From Tissierellia bacterium (GTDB taxonomy: Bacteria > Bacillota_A > Clostridia > Tissierellales > Peptoniphilaceae): 6,003 nt of DNA. The stretch covers positions 1-6,003 of the forward strand of contig JAAZCH010000192.1 of the NCBI GenBank assembly GCA_012513395.1, in the 5' to 3' direction. The notes below the pieces were generated by a model. That model was not told where the DNA came from, did not search any database, and worked only from the letters and a program-made list of their open reading frames with translations. The first letter of the stretch is position 1, and each line of letters begins with the position of its first letter. A program made the translations under genes and the position numbers. Shown here piece after piece: positions 1 to 4,975 of the stretch.

Positions 1-981
1 GAAGAATTTGAACCTGTAAAAGTAGAGATTACAGCTCTTGCAAGAAAAGTTTGTAGTACTCTTAATATTAAGAATAATAGCGATAAAAAGAGCATCAAGC
101 TGAATAAACAGGTTTACCTTGACCCTGAGTTCAAGGATTTATGGGATAGGATTAAGTATAAGACCACCTATTCTGTAGACTTTGACAGCGAAAAGCTAAT
201 AGACGAATGTTGCAAAGAAATGCAGACCAGCCTATCTGTAAGCTCTGCAAAGCTTATATATACCAAAGCTGGGCTTGATATAAGTGCTGGTGGTGTAGTA
301 GCTGAGGAATCAGATAGATATGCAGTAGGATTGAATAACCTACAGGAAAATATACCGGATATTATTGCCTATTTGCAGAATGAAACTAATCTAACAAGGA
401 AAACTATTGTGGAGATACTATTAAAAAGCAAGACTATTGACTTGTTCAAGAAAAATCCTCAAAGGTATATGGAGCAGGTAGTCCAGATAATATCAGCTAA
501 AATGAGGCATATGATAGTTGATGGTATTAAATACACCAAGATAGGTGACGACGAGTATTATGCTCAAGAACTCTTTGAAACAGAGGAGCTTACAGGCTAC
601 TTATCCAAGAATATGATAGAAAGCAAGAAGTCTGTATATGAGTATGTAGTCTATGATAGTGCTAACGAGGAAAGCTTTGCTACCAGCTTTGAGAACAATA
701 AAAACATTAAGCTCTACGCAAAGTTGCCTAACTGGTTTACTATTGCAACCCCATTAGGTACTTATAACCCTGACTGGGTAGTGCTTATTGAAATAGACGG
801 CAAGGATAAGCTCTACTTTGTATTGGAAACCAAGGCTGATATTATGTTTGATGCTCTAAGGCCATTGGAAAGTGCTAAAATTAAATGTGGAAGGAAACAC
901 TTTGAGGCTCTAGGCAATGAAGTAGCCTTTGACGATATAGATAGCTTTGAAGAATTTATAGAGGAACAAGTAGTTTTATAG
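1..981 (+). CDS. res: Type III restriction enzyme Res subunit, C-terminal part (5' end outside window)
   Basis: Frame 1 is open from the first base to the TAG at 979-981, giving the last 326 residues of a larger protein. No start is chosen because the gene enters from the left; the internal Met codon at 220 has no ribosome binding site. The C-terminus carries the nuclease core of type III Res subunits: the phrase around Lys-Leu-Pro-x-Trp-Phe, then Thr-Pro-Leu-Gly-x-Tyr-Asn-Pro-Asp-Trp (catalytic Asp at residue 258 of the visible part), then Glu-Thr-Lys (Glu276, Lys278), followed by the usual Cys-Gly-x-Lys-His-Phe-Glu-Ala-Leu. By family knowledge, Res couples an SF2 helicase (upstream, not visible) to this PD-(D/E)XK domain and cuts DNA in complex with the Mod methyltransferase, normally encoded just upstream. 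The nuclease motifs and C-terminus look intact. Sampled stretches are visibly richer in G+C than the genes to the right, suggesting a separate origin. Confidence 0.93.
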   Translation, partial: EEFEPVKVEITALARKVCSTLNIKNNSDKKSIKLNKQVYLDPEFKDLWDRIKYKTTYSVDFDSEKLIDECCKEMQTSLSVSSAKLIYTKAGLDISAGGVVAEESDRYAVGLNNLQENIPDIIAYLQNETNLTRKTIVEILLKSKTIDLFKKNPQRYMEQVVQIISAKMRHMIVDGIKYTKIGDDEYYAQELFETEELTGYLSKNMIESKKSVYEYVVYDSANEESFATSFENNKNIKLYAKLPNWFTIATPLGTYNPDWVVLIEIDGKDKLYFVLETKADIMFDALRPLESAKIKCGRKHFEALGNEVAFDDIDSFEEFIEEQVVL

Positions 982-989
982 TTATATGT

Positions 990-1009
990 GACAGGCGAAA
1001 GATCTTGTC
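990..1009 (+). terminator. Weak hairpin just after res, possible terminator
   Basis: Nine bases after the res stop, GACAGG (990-995) can pair with CTTGTC (1004-1009) through six pairs including one G-T, with an 8-base loop. The following bases are pyrimidine-rich (TTCTACCTATTCTCTT) but not a clean T run, so intrinsic termination would be weak. Its position fits a res terminator; the structure alone is not decisive. Confidence 0.3.
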
Positions 1010-1108
1010 TTCTACCTATTCTCTTAATGAGTTTTAATAAATTTTAAAATTTTATCTATTTAATTTTAAAGAATAAATATATATGTTTAAGTTTTAGATT
1101 TATGTAGA

Positions 1109-1120
1109 TTTGTGCACAAA
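1109..1120. repeat. Perfect 12-bp palindrome TTTGTGCACAAA
   Basis: The twelve bases are their own reverse complement, with a GTGCAC core inside AT-rich DNA. It could be a site for a dimeric DNA-binding protein or chance. It lies about 60 bases left of the large 1181-1230 hairpin. No function is assigned. Confidence 0.4.
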
Positions 1121-1180
1121 AAATTTAAGCTATAAAGATTTTATGGTTAATATTTTGGAATATACAATCGAGTAGTAGAA

Positions 1181-1230
1181 ATGTAGGTCTTGTGGATAAT
1201 TTGGTTTTTAATTATCAACAAGACCCATAT
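1181..1230. repeat. Long inverted repeat with DnaA-box-like arms
   Basis: The core arms 1186-1201 and 1210-1225 are 16 bases each with a single mismatch, around an 8-base loop. The stem can extend outward to 1181 and 1230 with one more mismatch and one G-T pair. The left arm contains TGTGGATAA (1191-1199), whose complement TTATCCACA is a perfect consensus DnaA box. The right arm contains TTATCAACA (1212-1220), one base off that consensus. No T run follows on either strand, so it is not a standard terminator. It may be a replication-related site, a relic of a mobile element end, or a regulatory structure. Confidence 0.6.
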
Positions 1231-1330
1231 TTATTAGTTATCTATTAAAGTTTTTGTGTAATTATTATATATATTATTTTCCTCTATTTTGGAGAATATT
1301 TGAAGAAGATTTTTAATTATACTCAGTTGT

Positions 1331-1684
1331 TTATATAAACTTATTCATATATTTTCTTGTCAGGATATTTTGAATTTTAATTATTTCCCTTGAGATATCT
1401 TCATTCTCTTTTTTTAGATCTTCAATATCTTCTCTATATATTATGCCTGTACTGTTAACTTTCTTTGCAATTTGATTGATGTTATTTGAATTCTTTCCTA
1501 TAAGAGTTTGTAGTTTTCTAAAGATATTCATATCAATCACAAATATAGGGGCTTCTAGAACACTTTTTCTTATAAAATGTCCCATTGATTTTGACTTGCT
1601 TATTTCAAGTTTCTTCTTAAAAAGTTCTTTTTCCTCATCAGTAACCATAACATGAATATCATTCTTCCTAAGTCTATTTGCCAT
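1331..1684 (-). CDS. mobC: MobC-like plasmid/ICE mobilization relaxosome accessory protein
   Basis: This 117-residue protein resembles the MobC relaxosome accessory family in length and layout. Residues about 9-45 look like a ribbon-helix-helix DNA-binding segment: short strand His-Val-Met-Val, then two helices ending in Met-Gly-His-Phe-Ile-Arg-Lys. Residues 62-80 hold the family hallmark Ile-Gly-x-Asn-x-Asn-Asn-Ile-Asn-Gln-Ile-Ala-x-x-x-Asn. The C-terminal third is charged and probably coiled coil. MobC proteins bind oriT and help the relaxase open the strand at nic. The ATG (complement of 1682-1684) has AAGGAG (complement of 1692-1697) seven bases upstream. The stop codon sits inside the perfect palindrome GTTTATATAAAC (1329-1340). 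A relaxase gene normally follows or overlaps mobC; here res converges from the other side instead, so this copy looks orphaned. The family call is firm; whether it is still functional is unknown. Confidence 0.82.
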   Translation of the reverse strand: MANRLRKNDIHVMVTDEEKELFKKKLEISKSKSMGHFIRKSVLEAPIFVIDMNIFRKLQTLIGKNSNNINQIAKKVNSTGIIYREDIEDLKKENEDISREIIKIQNILTRKYMNKFI

Positions 1685-1720
1685 ATGAATTCTCCTTTTC
1701 TTTTTATTTATAACAGGGTC

Positions 1721-1737
1721 TTAGGGGGAACCCCTAA
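1721..1737. repeat. Inverted repeat TTAGGGG/CCCCTAA, 3-base loop
   Basis: Seven perfect pairs flank the loop GAA (1728-1730), an unusually GC-rich island in AT-rich DNA. It lies 36 bases upstream of the mobC start, so it would overlap the mobC promoter or leader. It is a candidate binding site for MobC or another relaxosome protein, or a leader hairpin controlling mobC. Confidence 0.6.
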
Positions 1738-1758
1738 ATCATTCTGATAAGAACAAGT

Positions 1759-1812
1759 AGAAAATTGGATAAAAAGAAGCGAACCTAAATGGGTCCGCTT
1801 CATCAATTTTCT
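1759..1812. repeat. Compound inverted repeat abutting the candidate nick site
   Basis: The outer arms AGAAAATTG (1759-1767) and CAATTTTCT (1804-1812) pair perfectly over nine bases. After an asymmetric internal loop, the inner arms 1776-1786 and 1791-1801 pair (GAAGCG with CGCTTC, one mismatch, then ACC with GGT and a T-G pair) around the loop AAAT. Such a nested stem directly before a nic motif is typical of relaxase recognition sites. No T run follows on the + strand, so a terminator is less likely. Confidence 0.6.
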
Positions 1813-1813
1813 C

Positions 1814-1833
1814 GTAAGTGTGTCTACACTTAC
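1814..1833. repeat. Perfect inverted repeat GTAAGTGT/ACACTTAC with 4-base loop
   Basis: Eight perfect pairs (1814-1821 with 1826-1833) surround the loop GTCT. The left arm and loop overlap the nic-like motif TAAGTGTG, so the candidate nick would lie at the top of this hairpin. This is the basis for treating the repeat as part of an oriT rather than as a simple operator. Confidence 0.6.
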
Positions 1834-1835
1834 TG

Positions 1836-1868
1836 TGCTTGCTATTAAAGTTATTTTAAAAGCAGGCA
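1836..1868. repeat. Inverted repeat TGCTTGCT/AGCAGGCA
   Basis: The arms 1836-1843 and 1861-1868 pair over eight bases with one T-G pair. The intervening AT-rich loop can add TTAAA/TTTAA (1845-1849 with 1855-1859). This is the last of the four repeats in the candidate oriT and may be an accessory protein site. Confidence 0.45.
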
Positions 1869-1953
1869 TTAAGCTAAGTATTTGATTTATATATCAATAT
1901 TACCGCACTATGGAGAAAATGTCAGCGTGAATTATGTAAATTTTCATATTATA

Positions 1954-1982
1954 TTAGCAATGTATGATTTATTTGGTACAAT
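1954..1982 (+). promoter_or_regulatory. Likely sigma-A promoter for the 2042-6003 gene cluster
   Basis: TACAAT (1977-1982) matches the -10 consensus at five of six bases and is preceded by TG one base upstream (1974-1975), an extended -10. TTAGCA (1954-1959), 17 bases upstream, matches TTGACA at four of six. Transcription would start near 1989, about 50 bases before the first gene. It is the best candidate found in this spacer, judged by eye only. Confidence 0.45.
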
Positions 1983-2008
1983 AGTAACTAATAGGTTGAG
2001 TTGTTACT
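1983..2008. promoter_or_regulatory. Short inverted repeat over the predicted transcription start, possible operator
   Basis: AGTAAC (1983-1988) and GTTACT (2003-2008) are perfect reverse complements separated by 14 bases. They lie immediately downstream of the predicted -10, around and after the start point, where a repressor site would be effective. No regulator gene is visible in the window. Six-base arms in AT-rich DNA may occur by chance. Confidence 0.3.
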
Positions 2009-2041
2009 TTAAACATGTATCAGGAATGAGGAGGATAATTC

Positions 2042-3040
2042 ATGATGGTAAGTCCAGAAATATATATGAGCTTTTTACAGGATAAAAACTATGAAGAACT
2101 TATAAAGGAAAGAGATAGCCTGATAGATGAAATAAAAGGATATGAGAAAATATCTGATGACTTTATAGATATGAATCCTTCAAGGGAAATTTTATACAAA
2201 TATAATCATCTATATTTATCAAAAGTATGTGAGTTATTATCTGAAAAGTTTACTGAAACAGGGTTTAGTAATAGACAAGAAAGCTTTATGGGGGAAGAAT
2301 GGGTACATATATTAAAAGAATATTTGATAGAAAATAATTTGTTCGAGATATGGACAAATGATAATTTACAGCGACGAAAAATGGGAAAGAAATTTACCTT
2401 ATCAGATCATATAAAGGGATTAATATATTCTTTACTAAGTAATCAAAGACCCTGGAAAAGCATTGTTGCAAATATGGATAAAATAGAAAATATATTTTAT
2501 GACTTTGACGTGGATAAAATTAAAACTGAAAATCCTGAGAGATTTATAGATGAAATTCGCAAAATAAAATGTGGTAATCGAAATATAAATCAGCAGATGA
2601 AAAGCTTGGCTCAAAATATTGCTATAATGGAAGAGATAGAAAGAGACTATGGAAGTATGGATGATTTTGTTACATCTGCTCCTGCATATGAAATTGTAAA
2701 AAAGATATCTGATAACAAATCAAAATATAAAATAAATAGAGTAGGCGAAGCTTTAGCTTGGGAATATTTAAGAAATGTTGGAATTGATGGCATGAAACCA
2801 GATGTCCATTTATGTAGATTTTTTGCTGGGGATCGTATGGGAAGTGGAAGTAATATACCTGCAACAATACATGAAGTTTATGAAACTGTTTTAAAACTTT
2901 CTAAAGATACAGGAATATCTATGTCTGAAATTGATTCGCTAGTATGGAATTTTTGTTCATCTGTATATGGGGAAGTATGTACCTCAAATCCTAGATGTGA
3001 AATATGTCCTATAAAAAAATATTGCAATAAATACTCTTAA
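2042..3040 (+). CDS. HhH-GPD superfamily DNA glycosylase-like protein with C-terminal Fe-S cysteines
   Basis: This 332-residue protein has the endonuclease III/MutY fold signature in its C-terminal two thirds. Residues about 118-150 match the first helices (Leu-Leu-Ser-Asn-Gln, like Leu-Leu-Ser-x-Gln of EndoIII). Residues 230-245 form the helix-hairpin-helix (Asn-Arg-Val-Gly-Glu-Ala-Leu-Ala). Asp254 in Lys-Pro-Asp-Val-His-Leu fits the catalytic Asp. Cys313, 319, 322 and 328 (C-x5-C-x2-C-x5-C) fit the [4Fe-4S] loop, one residue shorter than EndoIII's. The lysine used by bifunctional glycosylase/lyases in the hairpin appears replaced by Ala, so base excision without lyase activity is the inference. 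Residues 1-115 are an added helical region not seen in EndoIII (about 210 residues). The substrate is unknown. ATG 2042 is chosen over ATG 2045 because GAGGAGG (2028-2034) lies seven bases upstream. It heads a same-strand cluster; the next gene begins after 117 bases. Confidence 0.8.
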   Translation: MMVSPEIYMSFLQDKNYEELIKERDSLIDEIKGYEKISDDFIDMNPSREILYKYNHLYLSKVCELLSEKFTETGFSNRQESFMGEEWVHILKEYLIENNLFEIWTNDNLQRRKMGKKFTLSDHIKGLIYSLLSNQRPWKSIVANMDKIENIFYDFDVDKIKTENPERFIDEIRKIKCGNRNINQQMKSLAQNIAIMEEIERDYGSMDDFVTSAPAYEIVKKISDNKSKYKINRVGEALAWEYLRNVGIDGMKPDVHLCRFFAGDRMGSGSNIPATIHEVYETVLKLSKDTGISMSEIDSLVWNFCSSVYGEVCTSNPRCEICPIKKYCNKYS

Positions 3041-3157
3041 GAGGATTAGTTTAGGATTATAAAATAAGAATATTAGATTTGTAGAAAGCAATAGGAGTTT
3101 AAATTATATTAGCAAATAATATTAAGTGGTTATGAGCATAAACAAGGGGGTGTAAAT

Positions 3158-3718
3158 TTGCTGGACTTAAAAAAATTAGTGTCTAAATTTTTCTCCTATG
3201 CAGAAATAGAAAAGATCGAAGTATATAATGAATTTAGTTTCCAACATGAGCTAGGCATATTTTTAAGGAAAGAACTAGACAGTTATATAATTCAGTTTGA
3301 AAGAAATGTATCTTATTTTTTAATAGAAAGTAAGACAATCAAAAAAGAAATTGATATCTCTATCTTTAATAATGATAAAACAGAGAAATATGCCATCGAA
3401 TTAAAACATCCATTAAATGGTCAGTATCCTGAGCAGATGTACTCATTTGTTAAAGATATAAAGTTCATGGAAGAGCTGAAAGAAAATGGATTCACAAAAA
3501 ATGCAGTAGTAATATTGGTATCGGATAGACCTTTTTATGCAGGTCAAATGAATAATGGAATCTATAAATATTTTAGAGAAGAATACAGGGTCTATGGAGA
3601 TATATTCAAACCAACAGGAGTAATGAAGGGGAAAGAATTTATTTCTATAAAAGGTGATTATAATTTCACCTGGCAATCTCTAAATGGTGAGAAAAAATAT
3701 TTTATTGTAGAAATTTAA
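3158..3718 (+). CDS. Small PD-(D/E)XK nuclease-like protein
   Basis: This 186-residue protein carries a PD-(D/E)XK-type layout. An N-terminal helix contains Glu25 and Glu31 (Asn-Glu-Phe-Ser-Phe-Gln-His-Glu). A strand with Asp66 follows (Lys-Glu-Ile-Asp-Ile-Ser-Ile), then a strand with Glu81-Leu-Lys83 (Ala-Ile-Glu-Leu-Lys-His-Pro). Next come a helix with Gln93 (Pro-Glu-Gln-Met-Tyr-Ser-Phe-Val-Lys-Asp-Ile) and a hydrophobic strand (Ala-Val-Val-Ile-Leu-Val-Ser-Asp). Asp66 and Glu81/Lys83 would bind the metal and cut DNA. Motif and order of secondary structure support the fold; activity and target are inference. The start is TTG at 3158, supported by AAGGGGGTG (3144-3152) five bases upstream; no better ATG fits. 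The next gene starts 23 bases after the stop, so co-translation in one transcript is likely. It could instead be a nuclease-fold protein with a binding role. I do not recognise a named subfamily. Confidence 0.6.
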   Translation: MLDLKKLVSKFFSYAEIEKIEVYNEFSFQHELGIFLRKELDSYIIQFERNVSYFLIESKTIKKEIDISIFNNDKTEKYAIELKHPLNGQYPEQMYSFVKDIKFMEELKENGFTKNAVVILVSDRPFYAGQMNNGIYKYFREEYRVYGDIFKPTGVMKGKEFISIKGDYNFTWQSLNGEKKYFIVEI

Positions 3719-3741
3719 AGAAGTGAAAGGGAGGTGTTGAT

Positions 3742-4755
3742 GTGGATAGAATTATTTATATAGGGCAAGAGAATGTAAAAACAATTAATAATGAAGAGTT
3801 TTCTTCTGATATTTCTGAATATTTTTCTAATATTCCAGATTTGGGATATCCTTTGATAAAGAGTGCAAAAGCTACTTTATCGAGTATAGAAAAGATGCTT
3901 TATTCAGCTCCAAACTTTGTAAATTTAATAAAATCATCAGTACCTAAGGAAACTTTTCAAGCAGTGTTAACTGACGAACAAAATAGAAAGTTAGCCGAAG
4001 GATCTTTAAAATTAATGACAAGGAAAGATGGTTCTTTGATGGCAAACTTGGTTAACCCAAAGACTAAAAAAATAGTATCAACTATATCTTTAGAAAAAAC
4101 TAATATTACACCAGATATAAGTCAAGCCATGACAAATTATGCAACTCAGATGCAGATTGCTCAAATTGCAGAACAAATTCAGTTAATACAAATATCCGTT
4201 GAAGAAGTAAGAAAGGGACAAGAGTATGATAGATTAGCTTCTGCATATAGTTGCAAACAAAAACTTTTGCAAGCGATGGTTATAAAGAATCAAAAGTTAA
4301 AAGAACTAGCTTTGATGAGAATTGCTAATGATTCTGAGGATAGTAGAAACCTTTTAATGTTAAGCCAAAATGTAAGTTTAGATTTTATCAAAAATCAGCC
4401 AGAATCATTTTGGGGGAAGATACTACCTGCATCAAGTCCTGACAAGATGGATGATAGAATAAAAGAAATAAGAGAAAATTTATATGCAGTTAACATGGTT
4501 TCATTTGTAGAGGCAATGGCATATTTTGAGATGGGTGAAGCTGAAGCTGCTCAGCAAAGTTTACAATATTATGCTGAATACATACAAAAAATTTATTTAG
4601 ATATTGAAGGACTAGTCCAACGATTAGATATGCTAGATCCATCACCAGAAAACTACTGGTCAAAGGCATTACCAGATATAAAGAAAAGGATTATGGAACT
4701 GCCATTTAATGTAGAACAAAAAATATTGGAAGGAGAAAAATATGGGGATGAATAA
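3742..4755 (+). CDS. Unrecognised mostly helical protein with central coiled coil
   Basis: This 337-residue protein was not matched to a known family. It has no signal peptide or membrane segment. Residues about 1-120 are mixed, with a short strand-rich stretch near 88-117 (Lys-Leu-Met-Thr-Arg, Lys-Ile-Val-Ser-Thr-Ile). Residues about 122-190 are amphipathic and Gln/Ile-rich (Gln-Ile-Ala-Gln-Ile-Ala-Glu-Gln-Ile), then Val-Arg-Lys-Gly-Gln-Glu-Tyr-Asp-Arg-Leu-Ala, suggesting coiled-coil oligomerisation. Residues about 234-330 are further helices, including Ala/Glu-rich Met-Gly-Glu-Ala-Glu-Ala-Ala. No catalytic motif is obvious, so a scaffold, sensor or partner role is possible. The GTG start at 3742 is supported by AAAGGGAGGTG (3726-3736) five bases upstream. 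An overlapping ATG at 3740 is in another frame. Its last 14 bases overlap the next gene, which implies tightly coupled expression with the zinc-ribbon protein. Confidence 0.8.
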   Translation: MDRIIYIGQENVKTINNEEFSSDISEYFSNIPDLGYPLIKSAKATLSSIEKMLYSAPNFVNLIKSSVPKETFQAVLTDEQNRKLAEGSLKLMTRKDGSLMANLVNPKTKKIVSTISLEKTNITPDISQAMTNYATQMQIAQIAEQIQLIQISVEEVRKGQEYDRLASAYSCKQKLLQAMVIKNQKLKELALMRIANDSEDSRNLLMLSQNVSLDFIKNQPESFWGKILPASSPDKMDDRIKEIRENLYAVNMVSFVEAMAYFEMGEAEAAQQSLQYYAEYIQKIYLDIEGLVQRLDMLDPSPENYWSKALPDIKKRIMELPFNVEQKILEGEKYGDE

Positions 4756-4933
4756 GTGTAAAAGTAAGAAATGCCAAAGAGAGTTGCCTGAGGGCTATAA
4801 GCATAGATATTGTGAACATTGTAGAAATATATATGCTAAGAGGACTAAGGATGGGATAAAAGCAGTGGGTGGTGTTGTGGGAAGCTTTGCACTTCTTGTT
4901 TTAACTAAAGGGAAGGTTGGATCAAAAAAATAG
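4742..4933 (+). CDS. Small zinc-ribbon protein with hydrophobic C-terminal segment
   Basis: This 63-residue protein has four cysteines spaced like a zinc ribbon: Cys6-x4-Cys11, a linker with Pro-Glu-Gly-Tyr-Lys, then Cys24-x2-Cys27. Basic residues follow (Arg34-Lys40). Residues about 41-54 are glycine-rich and hydrophobic (Val-Gly-Gly-Val-Val-Gly-Ser-Phe-Ala-Leu-Leu-Val-Leu), followed by a Lys-rich tail. This is rather short for a membrane helix but could be a membrane-dipping or anchor segment. The start at ATG 4742 is chosen because AAGGAG (4730-4735) lies six bases upstream; ATG 4748 would be twelve away. The start lies inside the preceding gene, overlapping 14 bases in another frame, so translation is probably coupled and the two products may act together. 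Role unknown. Confidence 0.7.
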   Translation: MGMNKCKSKKCQRELPEGYKHRYCEHCRNIYAKRTKDGIKAVGGVVGSFALLVLTKGKVGSKK

Positions 4934-4975
4934 ATTTAAGAGTTATGGATATGTTTTTTGAAGGAGGCTATTTAT

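Larger units (their letters stand above)
982..1330. other. Gene-free AT-rich spacer between res and mobC, 3' ends converging
   Basis: No coding frame of use was found on either strand in these 349 bases. The two flanking genes converge here, so no promoter is required for either. The stretch is extremely AT-rich and contains several palindromes: an AT-only one at 1039-1052, TTTGTGCACAAA at 1109-1120, and a large hairpin at 1181-1230 described separately. A relaxase gene would be expected here on the minus strand, directly after mobC. Reading that strand gives only short stop-rich frames, with no typical relaxase N-terminus. Confidence 0.6.
1721..1868. other. Candidate origin of transfer (oriT)
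   Basis: Four inverted repeats lie in tandem directly upstream of mobC, which is where oriT normally sits in mobilization modules. The central element is a compound inverted repeat (1759-1812). One base after it comes GTAAGTGTGTCT (1814-1825). This resembles the nic region of RSF1010/pSK41-type oriTs (GTAAGTGCGCCCT), with the differences before the last base being C-to-T changes. It also resembles the pMV158-type TAGTGTG/TTA. By analogy the nick would fall after G1822. The arrangement of inverted repeat followed immediately by nic matches known oriTs. The call is inference from position, repeat layout and the short motif; the cognate relaxase is not visible. Confidence 0.5.
1685..2041. other. 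Gene-free region: candidate oriT on the left, promoter region on the right
   Basis: These 357 bases separate divergent genes, mobC to the left and the glycosylase-like gene to the right. No credible gene was found. The left half (1721-1868) is dense in inverted repeats and is read as a candidate origin of transfer. The right half (about 1950-2041) holds a plausible promoter, a short inverted repeat, and the ribosome binding site GAGGAGG (2028-2034) for the gene at 2042. A frame from TTG 1882 to 2085 is open but lacks a ribosome binding site and overlaps the real gene. Confidence 0.55.

Noticed and set aside
1039..1052. Perfect 14-base palindrome of A and T only
   Set aside because: Such palindromes are common by chance in DNA this AT-rich and there is no supporting context.
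1181..1230. Reading the large hairpin as an intrinsic terminator shared by res and mobC
   Set aside because: Neither strand has a T tract after the stem, so it is kept as an unexplained inverted repeat.
1882..2085. Open frame of 67 codons on the + strand from a TTG
   Set aside because: It has no ribosome binding site, covers the predicted promoter and leader, and overlaps the first 44 bases of the well-supported gene at 2042. The translated sequence matched nothing I recognise.
2670..2867. Open frame of 65 codons on the minus strand
   Set aside because: It lies wholly inside the glycosylase-like gene, opposite its helix-hairpin-helix and catalytic Asp coding sequence, and shows no recognisable domain.
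3106..3122. ATATTA/TAATAT inverted repeat in the gap before the TTG-start gene
   Set aside because: Six AT-only pairs are too weak for a terminator or operator claim; no T run follows.
3443..3676. Open frame of 77 codons on the minus strand
   Set aside because: It is antisense within the nuclease-like gene, which has a good ribosome binding site and motif content; the minus-strand product has no recognisable features.
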